NCBI RefSeq assembly: GCF_039541855.1 | Contig: NZ_BAABHA010000004.1 | Location: forward strand, 62,001 to 126,000 | Reading direction: 5' to 3' | Source of the DNA: Solirubrum koreensis | Lineage (GTDB): Bacteria > Bacteroidota > Bacteroidia > Cytophagales > Hymenobacteraceae | DNA: 64,000 bases | In this document: positions 15,870 through 24,584 of the stretch, piece by piece | Numbering within the stretch: position 1 is the first letter of the stretch | Layout of the letters: every line of letters starts with the position of its first letter | Program-made: the position numbers and the translations under genes | Notes under the pieces: model-generated | Told to the model about the DNA's origin: nothing | The model's input: the letters and a program-made list of their open reading frames with translations, nothing else | Database searches by the model: none

Positions 15870-16643
15870 ATGAAAGATAAATCCGATATCGTCAAAAACT
15901 GGCTGCCGCGCTACACGGGCGTGCCGCTGGAAGAGTTCGGTCAGTACATTCTGCTGACCAACTTTATTAACTACGTGGGCATGTTCGCCGAGCAGTTCGG
16001 CGTGGAAATCCGCGGCATCGACAAGCCGATGCAAACGGCCACGGCCAACGGCATTACCATTATCAACTTCGGCATGGGCTCGGCCATGGCGGCCACGGTA
16101 ATGGACCTGCTGTCGGCCATTAAGCCCAAGGCAGCCCTGTTCCTGGGCAAGTGCGGGGGCCTGAAAGGCAAAACCAAAGTGGGCGACCTGATTCTGCCCA
16201 TCGCCGCCATCCGGGGCGAGGGTACGTCGGACGACTACCTGCCGCCCGAAATTCCGGCCCTGCCTTCGTTCCGCCTGCAGCGCGCGGTGTCGTCGATGAT
16301 TAAGAAGCACGAGAAGGACTACTGGACCGGCACGGTGTACACCACCAACCGCCGCGTATGGGAGCACGACGAGAACTTCAAGACCTACCTGCGCCAAATC
16401 CGGGCCATGGCCGTGGACATGGAAACCGCCACCATCTTCGTGGTAGGCTTCGTGAACGAAATTCCCCACGGTGCCCTGTTGCTGGTGTCCGACGAGCCGA
16501 TGACGCCGGAAGGCGTGAAAACGGCCGAAAGCGACAAGACCGTAACCACGAACTACGTGAACACGCACCTGCAAATTGGCATCGAGTCGCTGCTGGAACT
16601 GAAAAACTCCGGCGAATCGGTGAAGCACATGCGCTTCGAGTAA
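15870..16643 (+). CDS. amn: AMP nucleosidase, short Bacteroidota type
   Basis: A 257-residue enzyme that hydrolyses AMP to adenine and ribose 5-phosphate. The start ATG at 15870 gives MKDKSDIVKNWLPRYTG, the usual family beginning. The nucleoside phosphorylase fold has FGMGSAMAATVMDLL, FLGKCGGLKGKTKVGDLILP and MAVDMETATIF with the nucleotide-binding Glu, then LLVSDEPMTPEGVKT. The long N-terminal domain of the E. coli enzyme is absent, as expected for this branch. It is followed by a terminator. Confidence 0.92.
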   Translation: MKDKSDIVKNWLPRYTGVPLEEFGQYILLTNFINYVGMFAEQFGVEIRGIDKPMQTATANGITIINFGMGSAMAATVMDLLSAIKPKAALFLGKCGGLKGKTKVGDLILPIAAIRGEGTSDDYLPPEIPALPSFRLQRAVSSMIKKHEKDYWTGTVYTTNRRVWEHDENFKTYLRQIRAMAVDMETATIFVVGFVNEIPHGALLLVSDEPMTPEGVKTAESDKTVTTNYVNTHLQIGIESLLELKNSGESVKHMRFE

Positions 16644-16669
16644 GCCTTTGTACCTGCAAGGATAAAGCA

Positions 16670-16697
16670 CCCTGGTCAGCAATGGCCGGGGTTTTTT
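16670..16697 (+). terminator. Intrinsic terminator of amn
   Basis: CCCTGGTCA pairs with TGGCCGGGG around a GCAA loop and is followed by six T. Confidence 0.85.
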
Positions 16698-16748
16698 ATG
16701 AGCCCTGAGGTCGAATCAAGCGCATGCTGCGTTTTGCCCGCCGCAAAC

Positions 16749-16756
16749 TAGCTTTG
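16749..16756 (+). promoter_or_regulatory. -7 element TAGCTTTG next to the amidohydrolase start
   Basis: Only four bases (CTGC) separate the element from the ATG at 16761, so the transcript should start at or inside the start codon. Confidence 0.55.
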
Positions 16757-16760
16757 CTGC

Positions 16761-18422
16761 ATGTCTCGTTCTCTCCGTCTCGGTGGCGCCGCGCTGTTGC
16801 TACCATTGCTCTTCGGCCTCACGGCCTGCCCCCCGGCCCGCTACGCCGCCGACCTCGTGGTCTACAACGCCACGGTATACCCCGTCGATTCCGCCTTCAG
16901 CAAGGCCGAAGCCTTTGCCGTGCAGGATGGCAAAATTGTGTTTGTGGGCACGTCCAAGGAAGTTGGGCAGCGCTACGATGCCAAGGAGAAAGTGGATGCC
17001 CAGGGCAAATTCGTATACCCCGGTTTTTACGACGCGCACTGCCACTTTTACCGCTACGCCCTGGGCCTACGCGACGCCAACCTGGTGGAAACCGCCTCGT
17101 GGGCGGCGGTGCTGCAGAAGCTGCAGGCCCACCGCCAGCAGAACCCCCAGAGCGCGTGGCTAACCGGCCGCGGCTGGGACCAGAACGACTGGGACGTAAA
17201 ACAGTTTCCCACGAAAGACGAGCTAGACCGCCTGTTCCCCGATGTGCCGGTGTTCATTACCCGCATCGACGGCCACGCGGCCCTGGTGAATCAGAAAGCC
17301 TTGGATTTAGCCGGCGTAACGGCCCGTACGCCCATTAGCGGCGGCACCATTACCCGCGACGCGCAAGGCCGCCTTACCGGCTTGTTGGTAGATAACGCCG
17401 TGGACCTGGTGTCGGCTAAAATTCCGGAGCCAACACCCGCCGAAGCCGCCAGGCTGGTGCTGCAAGCCCAGCAGGAATGCGTGGCGTTGGGCCTCACCAG
17501 CCTCGCCGATGCCGGCCTGGAGCGCGCCCAAATTGACCGGATTGACTCGCTGCAAAAAGCGGGGCAGTTGAAGCTGCGCCTCGACGCCATGATTAGCACC
17601 ACTCCCGCTAACCTGGCGCACTACCTGAAGCGTGGTCCCTACCGCACCGACCGCCTGACCGTTAACTCGTTTAAGGTGTACGGCGACGGCGCGCTGGGCT
17701 CCCGCGGGGCCTGCCTGCTCCACCCCTACCAGGACCGACCCAACGAAACCGGCTTTCTGCTGCAATCGGTAGCCGATTACCGCAAGCTGGCGCAGCAACT
17801 GGCGGCCAGCAAGTTTCAGATGAATACGCACGCCATCGGCGACTCGGCCAACCGCGTGCTGCTCGATATTTACGGCGAGGTACTGCAAGGCAAAGCCGAC
17901 CGCCGCTGGCGCATCGAGCACGCTCAGGTAGTCAGCCGCGCGGATGTGGCCAAGTTCAAGCAGTACGGCATCGTGCCCTCGGTGCAACCCACCCATGCCA
18001 CCTCCGATATGTACTGGGCCGGCGACCGGCTGGGCCAGGAGCGCCTGAAAACGGCTTACGCCTACAAAGACCTGCTTAACGCCACTGGCCGCGTGGCCAT
18101 CGGCTCCGACTTTCCGGTGGAGTACCTAAATCCGCTATTCGGTTTTCATTCGGCCGTAGCCCGGCAAGACGCTAAGAACTTTCCCAAGGGCGGTTTTCAG
18201 CCCGAAAACGCCCTTACCCGGGAAGAAGCCCTGCGCGGCATGACGGAATGGGCCGCCTGGGCCGCGTTTGAGGACGACCAGAAAGGCACGCTGACCCAAG
18301 GCAAGTGGGCCGATTTCGTGATTATGGAGCAGGACCTGATGACCGCCCCAGCCGAGCATTTGCGCAACCTGAAGGTGATTAGCACCTACATTCAGGGCGA
18401 ACGGGTGTATACCTCGCGCTAA
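16761..18422 (+). CDS. Exported amidohydrolase (YtcJ-like, amidohydrolase family 3) lipoprotein
   Basis: A 553-residue protein. The lipobox is FGLTAC (Cys23), so it is lipid anchored. The composite beta-sandwich starts ADLVVYNATVYPVDSAFSKA. The TIM-barrel metal His pair is in YDAHCHFY. Later metal residues lie in NTHAIGDSAN, WRIEHAQV and IGSDFPVEYLNP. Residues near the end (TQGKWADFVIMEQD) rebuild the sandwich. The family hydrolyses amide or cyclic amide bonds, and the substrate is not predictable. The promoter lies directly on the start codon, and a strong bidirectional terminator follows. Confidence 0.88.
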   Translation: MSRSLRLGGAALLLPLLFGLTACPPARYAADLVVYNATVYPVDSAFSKAEAFAVQDGKIVFVGTSKEVGQRYDAKEKVDAQGKFVYPGFYDAHCHFYRYALGLRDANLVETASWAAVLQKLQAHRQQNPQSAWLTGRGWDQNDWDVKQFPTKDELDRLFPDVPVFITRIDGHAALVNQKALDLAGVTARTPISGGTITRDAQGRLTGLLVDNAVDLVSAKIPEPTPAEAARLVLQAQQECVALGLTSLADAGLERAQIDRIDSLQKAGQLKLRLDAMISTTPANLAHYLKRGPYRTDRLTVNSFKVYGDGALGSRGACLLHPYQDRPNETGFLLQSVADYRKLAQQLAASKFQMNTHAIGDSANRVLLDIYGEVLQGKADRRWRIEHAQVVSRADVAKFKQYGIVPSVQPTHATSDMYWAGDRLGQERLKTAYAYKDLLNATGRVAIGSDFPVEYLNPLFGFHSAVARQDAKNFPKGGFQPENALTREEALRGMTEWAAWAAFEDDQKGTLTQGKWADFVIMEQDLMTAPAEHLRNLKVISTYIQGERVYTSR

Positions 18423-18483
18423 ACAACGCCCGGCCTACGCGCAATATTGACGAGGCCAATCCGTCCACACTTTTTACATACCA

Positions 18484-18537
18484 GCGCAAGCCAAAAAGCC
18501 ACGCCTTGACAACAGGCCGTGGCTTTTTGGCTTGCGC
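18484..18537. terminator. Bidirectional terminator between convergent genes
   Basis: Two perfect 20-base arms (18484-18503 and 18518-18537) contain CCAAAAAGCC and GGCTTTTTGG, so both strands end in a T-tract. Confidence 0.85.
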
Positions 18538-18558
18538 AGTTAGCTGGATGAGCAAATA

Positions 18559-19968
18559 CTACTGTACCACAACGCGGCGCGTAGCGCGGCTGCCGTCTGC
18601 ATAAAGGACCTGCAGCTGATAAGTTCCGGCCGGTAATCCACGCACGGCAATGCGCTGCTCGTCGGCGGGTCGGTCCAGGGTGCACACGGCTCTACCCAGC
18701 ACGTCAAGCAACTGCACCCGCTCGGCGCGCGGTGTGCCTTCCCAGCGTATGTTCAGTTCGTCATGGGCGGGCAAGGGCCATACGACCAAGCGCGCATCGG
18801 TTGCAGCGCGCACGCGCAGTACATTGGCGTCGGTGAGACGCACTAAGTTGGTCAACGTCGTCGAACCGGGTAACGTGAAGGCTCCGGCTGCAAGGATGGC
18901 TCCGTCGGGTTGAACCAGGATGCGGCGGATGAAACTGTATCCATTGGCAGTAGGTCCATTAGCCGATGAGAAACCAGCGTCCACGCTGCCGTCGGGCAGT
19001 AGTCGATTCAGCACATCGGTGCTAGCCAATAAGCGCCCATTAGGCTGCATTGCCAGAGCCCCAATGTTCGACATGGGAAGGAATGTACGCTCCAGCGTAC
19101 CCGAACTTGAATAGCGCCGCACGCCGAAACTGTTGTTTGTGCCTGCGGCATAAATCCGGCCTGCCTGGTCCAGTACCAACTCGTTGTAGCCCGATACGAA
19201 AGCGGTTGAATGAATGGTAAACGTGTTGTCGATGGCGCCATTGGGCAGCAGGCGGGTCAGCAACGTACCGGGTACATATGATGACGTGAGGCCCCCAAAC
19301 AAAATCTTGCCATCGGGCTGAATCAAAAGGGCGCCGGTCCAGGCCGAGCCAGTTATGTTGGGTTGGAAACCGGCATCGTACTGGCCGCTGCCAGTGAGCC
19401 GGGCTAGTCTTTGCGAAGTACTACCGGGCCCACGCACGTTAAACTCGCCACCAATTAATACTCCGCCATCAGGTTGCAGGGCAATGTGACTTACATGGTA
19501 GCCTGTGCTGGCCGGGCTGGCAAACGGTCCGAAGGCAGCGTCTAAGTTGCCGTCGGGCAATAGCCGCCCGACATATAGACGGCTCCCGCCGGACAAGCGG
19601 CCGAAAAGTCCGCCGACGAGGATCTTGCCATCGGGCTGCTGAACTAAGGTCATTACTTCGGCATCGGCCGAGCCAAGGAACGTGGCATCAAGTGTCCCGT
19701 TGGGTAGTAGCCGGGCCAAATTGGCAACGCCTATGCCGTTGATGTGGGTAAACTGACCGCCCACTATGTACTTGCCATCGGGTTGGCGTACCACGTCGTT
19801 GATTATCCCGGCGGAGAACTGCCCCGTGTTGTTAACGGTGGTAACAACAGGTGGTTGAAAAGTTGGATCAAGCGCAGGACCTTGGGCGCGGGCGACGACA
19901 CCTATAATCAGCCCTAACAGTAGTAGGATGGTGCCGCGAAAAACAAAATGAGTAGAATGTTTTATCAT
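18559..19968 (-). CDS. Delta-60 repeat protein secreted by type IX secretion
   Basis: A 469-residue protein with a signal peptide (to ARAQG) and about seven beta-propeller-like repeats with the core QPDGKILVGG (positions roughly 60-390), usually paired with RLLPDG or RLNADG turns. The last 80 residues are a type A T9SS sorting domain. It reads VWPLPAHDEL instead of the usual VYPNPA, then VQLLDVLGR and LPAGTYQLQV, and ends in RRVVVQ. It should cross the outer membrane via T9SS and be released or attached to surface glycolipid. No enzymatic motif was seen. Confidence 0.87.
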   Translation of the reverse strand: MIKHSTHFVFRGTILLLLGLIIGVVARAQGPALDPTFQPPVVTTVNNTGQFSAGIINDVVRQPDGKYIVGGQFTHINGIGVANLARLLPNGTLDATFLGSADAEVMTLVQQPDGKILVGGLFGRLSGGSRLYVGRLLPDGNLDAAFGPFASPASTGYHVSHIALQPDGGVLIGGEFNVRGPGSTSQRLARLTGSGQYDAGFQPNITGSAWTGALLIQPDGKILFGGLTSSYVPGTLLTRLLPNGAIDNTFTIHSTAFVSGYNELVLDQAGRIYAAGTNNSFGVRRYSSSGTLERTFLPMSNIGALAMQPNGRLLASTDVLNRLLPDGSVDAGFSSANGPTANGYSFIRRILVQPDGAILAAGAFTLPGSTTLTNLVRLTDANVLRVRAATDARLVVWPLPAHDELNIRWEGTPRAERVQLLDVLGRAVCTLDRPADEQRIAVRGLPAGTYQLQVLYADGSRATRRVVVQ

Positions 19969-20047
19969 TTGAGAACAGATAAGTGGGTATAAATCTGCCT
20001 ACCATTATGGGCAACAATAAGTTACAACTCAGCTATAACGAAACTAA

Positions 20048-20566
20048 TTAACCTCCACTCTTCTCATCGGCGGAGGGGCCGTAGAGGCCCGGTACCGGAA
20101 TATCGAGCAAGCGCAGGTACACCGTAAGCTGGCCGCGGTGGTGAATGCTGTGATTCAAGCCCATGAGGCGAATGGCAGTGCTTTTTGGCTGCTCAAAAAT
20201 CGTATGCTCGCCGCGGTGCAGGCGGAAGTTTTGGGTCATCTGTTCGTCATCGGAGGCTTCTAACGCTTGCCGTAGGGTGGCGCTGTCCTGGTCGAAGCGA
20301 GCCAGCAGTTCGGCGTGGCTGGTGGGCGTGGGCCCGGGCTTAGCACCGTTCGGATCGAGGAAGTCGCGCCCGGCAGCTTCGAGGAACAAGGTTTTGAACG
20401 AGAGCAGGTTTACCACGTGCGTAGCCAATTGCCAAAGCGTCATGCTTTTGGGGTGCGGCCGGTACTCTGCCTGCTCAAATGGAACGCGTTCAAGTACCCG
20501 GCGGGTATTGGTAAGCTCGTGGTCGAGTTCGGCCAGGAAGTTCTGGCGCAGGGATGACGTGTGCAT
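20048..20566 (-). CDS. DinB-family metal-dependent protein
   Basis: A protein of 172 residues from the ATG at 20566 (MHTSSLRQNFL). It is predicted to be a four-helix bundle. The metal ligands are likely His in LATHVVN (about 52) and the pair in NHSIHHRGQL (about 142-147). The DinB/YfiT family includes thiol-dependent S-transferases, and the thiol used in Bacteroidota is not certain. The start lies 43 bases after the MFS transporter stop, so they probably form one operon. Confidence 0.8.
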   Translation of the reverse strand: MHTSSLRQNFLAELDHELTNTRRVLERVPFEQAEYRPHPKSMTLWQLATHVVNLLSFKTLFLEAAGRDFLDPNGAKPGPTPTSHAELLARFDQDSATLRQALEASDDEQMTQNFRLHRGEHTIFEQPKSTAIRLMGLNHSIHHRGQLTVYLRLLDIPVPGLYGPSADEKSGG

Positions 20567-20609
20567 AGTTGGAAACAAAAGCAGAGAAGAGCAAAGCAAG
20601 CCGGTAACT

Positions 20610-22028
20610 CTACCGGGTAGCGGGCATACCAATATTGGGCGTTGCGGGTGGCGGGCCTAGTGTAGGCTCGGCGGCCGGTTCATCGCGCAGCTTCTTACCG
20701 CGCAACGTGAGCAGGAACACCAAGCCGAGGATAAAAAACACGATGAGGGCCAGAATGCTGTTGCGCATGGAACCAGTAATCTGGGCTATGACACCAAAAA
20801 CCGCCGTGCCGATAACGATGCTGAGCTTTTCAGTTACATCGAAGAAGCTGAAGAAGGCAGCTGTGTTGGGCGTGTTTTCGGGAATAATCTTGGAGTAAGT
20901 GCTGCGCGAAAGGCTTTGAATGGCGCCCATGGTAAGGCCAATGACCGACGCCAACGCATAAAACGACCACCCGGCCTGCACAAAGTAGCCGGCAATACAA
21001 ATCAGCATCCAAATGACCACTGCCCAACTCAAGGCACGGGTATTTCCAATTCGCTCGGAGAGCTTAGCAAACAAGTAGGCGCCCAAAATACCAACCAGTT
21101 GCAACAGCAAAATGGTGGTTATAAGAGCCGTACTTTCCAGGTGCAATTCTTTGTCGCCGAAAATGGTGGCTACGTACATCACGGTTTGCACGCCCATGTT
21201 GTAAGTGAAGTAGGCTAGCAAAAACCGCTTCAGGTTGGGCATGTGTTTGAGCTGGGCCCACACCTTACCTAGCTCATGGAAACCATTGAGCAGCCAGCCC
21301 GAATCGGAAACGGCACCGGCTGGACGGCCGGGGTCTTTGGGTAAAATGGTAAAGGGTATTTGCGCAAAGCCAGCCCACCAAACACCCGTCAGCAGGAAAC
21401 CAATCCTGGTAGCCTCGCCTTTGTCCAAACCAAATTTGTCGTGCCCCATGATGAGCACCAAGCACATTATAAGCAGCAACACCGAGCCGATGTAGCCCAT
21501 GGAAAAGCCCCGCGCCGATAGGGAATCGTACTTTTCTTCGGTGCTGATGATGGGCAGGTAGCTGTTATAGAACACAATGGAGCCTGAGAAACCCACCGTG
21601 GCCGCAATAAAGATGAATGTAGACATGACCAGGGTGGTCTTGTCGAACAGGTACAACGCTGCGCACGACGCGGCCCCCAGGTAGCAGAAAAACTGCATGA
21701 ACAGTTTCTTGCGGCCCGAAAAGTCAGCCAGGGAAGTAAGGAACGGACTGACCAAGGCAATGAGCAGGAACGCAGCCGAAATGGCGTAAGTCAGCAGCGA
21801 AGAACCGGGTACCTGGTAGCCCAGGAAGCTCACTACATCGGTTTCGGGGCTTAGCTCTTTGGTAACACTGCCCCAGTAAATGGGGAAAATGGAGCTGGTA
21901 ATAACCAGCGGATACACGGAATTGGCCCAATCGTAAAACGTCCAGGCGCGGGTAATGCGCTTATCGTCTTTGGGCACGTTATCAAAGCCCGCATCGGCGG
22001 AAACGACGGGGGCTGCGGCTGTGGTCAT
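20610..22028 (-). CDS. MFS transporter, UMF1 (Atg22-like) family
   Basis: A 472-residue inner-membrane protein with about twelve membrane segments. The start ATG at 22028 gives MTTAAAPVVSADAGF. Family marks are AWTFYDWANSVYPLVI in the first helix, SPFLTSLADFSGRKK in the second loop and QSLSRSTYSKIIPE in the second half. Relatives export amino acids or other small molecules, and the substrate is unknown. The gene precedes dinB on the same strand. Confidence 0.88.
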   Translation of the reverse strand: MTTAAAPVVSADAGFDNVPKDDKRITRAWTFYDWANSVYPLVITSSIFPIYWGSVTKELSPETDVVSFLGYQVPGSSLLTYAISAAFLLIALVSPFLTSLADFSGRKKLFMQFFCYLGAASCAALYLFDKTTLVMSTFIFIAATVGFSGSIVFYNSYLPIISTEEKYDSLSARGFSMGYIGSVLLLIMCLVLIMGHDKFGLDKGEATRIGFLLTGVWWAGFAQIPFTILPKDPGRPAGAVSDSGWLLNGFHELGKVWAQLKHMPNLKRFLLAYFTYNMGVQTVMYVATIFGDKELHLESTALITTILLLQLVGILGAYLFAKLSERIGNTRALSWAVVIWMLICIAGYFVQAGWSFYALASVIGLTMGAIQSLSRSTYSKIIPENTPNTAAFFSFFDVTEKLSIVIGTAVFGVIAQITGSMRNSILALIVFFILGLVFLLTLRGKKLRDEPAAEPTLGPPPATPNIGMPATR

Positions 22029-22099
22029 ATAGCTTGGAGGTGAGAGGGTAGCAACGGGCAAACTACGCAGAAATAGGTAGTGCGGCCATTACGCAACCG

Positions 22100-22717
22100 T
22101 TATTCTGGTTTCTGAGGGGCGTGCGCCAGCAGCGCCGCGTATTGCTCGGGCGTGTCCACATCGGTGGCGGCGGCGGCAAAAAGCACCACGCCCAGTTCAT
22201 CGCCTAAGCGTTGGAGAAGTGGCTTGGCACCTGCTTCGGCTGGTAGCGCTAGCAGTTGCGGCCACACCATTCGGCCAAATACGGCCGGTACACCTACCGT
22301 ATCGGCATAGCCAGTGGCCACGGGGAGGCCGCTTTGCTGCCAGGCCTGCAGAAGCTGCCGCAGAAAATCGGTAGTCACAAGCGGCTGGTCGCTTAGCAAC
22401 AGCAGCACAGCGGCAGCGTCGGGGGCCAGCTCTTCCACGGCCTGCACGCCCACTCCTATTGAAGTTCCCATGCCGGCGGCCCACACTTTGTTTTGGACCA
22501 GTCGCACGGGCAAGCCGCGCAACTCCGCCGCCAATTCGTCGTGCAAGGCGCCGGTTACCACAACTACGGGGGCGCAGCCAGCGGCCAAAGCCGTTTCGGC
22601 GGCATGCCTCACCAAAGTGCGGCCCTGATACGGCAGCAACTGTTTAGGGCGCCCCATGCGGGTAGAAGCACCTGCCGCTAACAGCAGGGCAGCAACGGGG
22701 GCGGGTCGTGGATTCAT
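22100..22717 (-). CDS. mocA: MocA-like molybdenum cofactor cytidylyltransferase
   Basis: A protein of 205 residues from the ATG at 22717. The NTP-transferase motif LLAAGASTRMGRPKQLLPY is at about 11-29. VVVVTG, LLLLSDQPLV and a late KPLLQ motif follow. MocA adds CMP to the molybdopterin cofactor, making the MCD form needed by xanthine-oxidase-family enzymes such as PaoABC. The gene faces away from a PaoABC-like operon about 200 bases away, which fits that role. No XdhC/PaoD-type insertase is visible here. Confidence 0.85.
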   Translation of the reverse strand: MNPRPAPVAALLLAAGASTRMGRPKQLLPYQGRTLVRHAAETALAAGCAPVVVVTGALHDELAAELRGLPVRLVQNKVWAAGMGTSIGVGVQAVEELAPDAAAVLLLLSDQPLVTTDFLRQLLQAWQQSGLPVATGYADTVGVPAVFGRMVWPQLLALPAEAGAKPLLQRLGDELGVVLFAAAATDVDTPEQYAALLAHAPQKPE

Positions 22718-22774
22718 GTTCGGTAGCTGAGGGAGTGCCGCTGCGGGTCGATAAAACAGCCGCTTATTACTTAA

Positions 22775-22782
22775 CAAATCTA
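22775..22782 (-). promoter_or_regulatory. -7 element TAGATTTG of the mocA gene
   Basis: The minus strand reads TAGATTTG. The predicted start site is near 22768, giving a leader of about 51 bases before the ATG at 22717. Confidence 0.5.
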
Positions 22783-22913
22783 GTGTAAGCGCGTAGAGTT
22801 AAGGTTTAGGCGCGACAACCTTTTGGCCGGTTTGTAGTCCTGTTACCGACCATCCGCCATTCGTTTCGGGGCCACGGCCTAATTTCTGAGTAGCCTACCA
22901 CTGCACCTACGCC

Positions 22914-23555
22914 ATGGATAACAAAAAGCCGCCGCAACCGGCCAATGAAAGCAGCGGCCACAACGAGGCCCGCCGCACGTTCCTCAAGCAGTCGTCGTTG
23001 CTGACGGCTTTTGCCCTGGCGCCCGGTCCCATCGTAAAAGCCGCCGAAGCGCAGTTCGATGAGAAGGTAGCCGCGGCGTTCGAAAAAATGCCGTTGAAGC
23101 TGGAAATCAACGGTAAGAAACACAAACTATCGGTGGAGCCGCGCACCACGCTGCTCGATTTACTCCGCGAACAGCTGAACCTTACCGGCACCAAAAAAGG
23201 CTGCGACTACGGCCAGTGCGGCGCCTGCACCGTGCACGTAGACGGCCAGCGGGTGAACAGCTGCCTCACGCTGGCCATCATGCAGGAAGGCAAGAAGATA
23301 ACCACCATCGAGGGCCTGGCCAATGGCGACAAATTGCATCCCATGCAGGAGGCATTTGTGAAGCACGACGGCTTTCAGTGTGGTTACTGCACGCCGGGGC
23401 AAATTATGTCGGCGGTGGCCTGTATTCGCGAAGGGCACGCGGGTTCCGAGGGCGAAATCCGGGAGTTCATGAGCGGCAACATTTGCCGTTGCGGGGCCTA
23501 CCCCAACATTGTGGCGGCCATCCAGGAAGTGAAAAACGGCGGTCAGAAGGTCTAA
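22914..23555 (+). CDS. 2Fe-2S subunit of a periplasmic molybdenum hydroxylase (PaoA/YagT-like)
   Basis: A protein of 213 residues. A twin-arginine signal (ARRTFLKQSSLLTAFALAPG, about 19-38) marks Tat export. The plant-ferredoxin domain has the cluster motif CDYGQCGACTVH with a later Cys in NSCLTLA. The helical second 2Fe-2S domain has FQCGYCTPG and NICRCGAYPN. It passes electrons from the molybdenum site towards FAD. It is the first gene of a four-gene operon; the next gene starts 13 bases after it. Confidence 0.92.
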   Translation: MDNKKPPQPANESSGHNEARRTFLKQSSLLTAFALAPGPIVKAAEAQFDEKVAAAFEKMPLKLEINGKKHKLSVEPRTTLLDLLREQLNLTGTKKGCDYGQCGACTVHVDGQRVNSCLTLAIMQEGKKITTIEGLANGDKLHPMQEAFVKHDGFQCGYCTPGQIMSAVACIREGHAGSEGEIREFMSGNICRCGAYPNIVAAIQEVKNGGQKV

Positions 23556-23567
23556 AGCGCAGCAGCC

Positions 23568-24551
23568 ATGAACCAGTTTCAATACGTACGACCGACCAAG
23601 CAAAACGCCGCCATCGATGCCCGCGCCAAAGACGCCAACGCCCAGTTTATTGCCGGCGGCACCAATCTGCTGGACTTGATGAAGCGCGGGGTGATGACGC
23701 CCCAAAAGCTCATCGACATCAATAAACTGCCGCTCGACAAAATTGAAAAGCAAAGCGGCAGCCTGCGCATCGGCGCGCTGGCCCTGAACAGCACTGTATC
23801 GGAAGACAAGCAGGTACTGGCCCAGCACCCGTTGCTGGCGCAGGCCCTGAGTGCCGGGGCCTCGGCGCAGCTCCGCAACATGGCCACCGTGGGCGGCAAC
23901 ATGCTGCAACGCACCCGCTGCCATTATTTCTACGACACGGCCCTACCCTGCAACAAGCGCGAGCCGGGCTCGGGCTGCGGCGCGCTGGAAGGCATTAACC
24001 GCATGCACGCCATCTTCGGCTTCTCCGATAAATGCATTGCCGTGCACCCCTCCGACATGAGCGTGGCCCTGGTTGCCCTGGATGCGGCGGTGCTGGTGAG
24101 CGGCCCCAAAGGCGACCGGCGCCTCGCCTTTGCCGACTTGCACCGCCTGCCCGGCGACACGCCCGAAAAAGACACGAACCTGGAGCCCGGCGAATTGATT
24201 ACCGCCGTGGAAATTCCCGATAGCCCGTTCACCAAAAACGTGCACTACCTAAAGGTGCGCGAACGGGCTTCCTACGCCTTTGCCCTGCTCTCGGTAGCCG
24301 CGGCGGTAAGCCTGGATGGCAACACCATAAAGGATGCCCGGCTGGCCATGGGCGGCGTAGCGCACAAACCATGGCGCTTGGTGGAGGCCGAAAAGTCGCT
24401 TATTGGCAAGCCCGCTACCGAAGCCACGTTCCGGCAGGCGGCCGAAATAGCCATGCAGGGCGCCAAAGCCTTCAAGCACAATGCTTACAAGTTGAAAATG
24501 GGCCCGAACGCCATAGTGCAGGCCCTGAAAAACGCTACGGCTGCCAGCTAA
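23568..24551 (+). CDS. FAD (and probable 4Fe-4S) subunit of the molybdenum hydroxylase (PaoB/YagS-like)
   Basis: A protein of 327 residues. The FAD-binding N-lobe has FIAGGTNLLDLMKRG and RNMATVGGNMLQRTRC. After that lies an insert of about 40 residues with four Cys (RCHYF, LPCNK, GCGAL, DKCIAV). This matches the extra 4Fe-4S site known from PaoB and is absent from ordinary xanthine dehydrogenases. The C-terminal lobe has YLKVRERASYAFALLSVAAAV and AHKPWR. The subunit is exported as part of the Tat-targeted complex. Confidence 0.9.
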   Translation: MNQFQYVRPTKQNAAIDARAKDANAQFIAGGTNLLDLMKRGVMTPQKLIDINKLPLDKIEKQSGSLRIGALALNSTVSEDKQVLAQHPLLAQALSAGASAQLRNMATVGGNMLQRTRCHYFYDTALPCNKREPGSGCGALEGINRMHAIFGFSDKCIAVHPSDMSVALVALDAAVLVSGPKGDRRLAFADLHRLPGDTPEKDTNLEPGELITAVEIPDSPFTKNVHYLKVRERASYAFALLSVAAAVSLDGNTIKDARLAMGGVAHKPWRLVEAEKSLIGKPATEATFRQAAEIAMQGAKAFKHNAYKLKMGPNAIVQALKNATAAS

Positions 24552-24584
24552 CCGGCCGCATCACTTTGCCCTTACCACACCGCC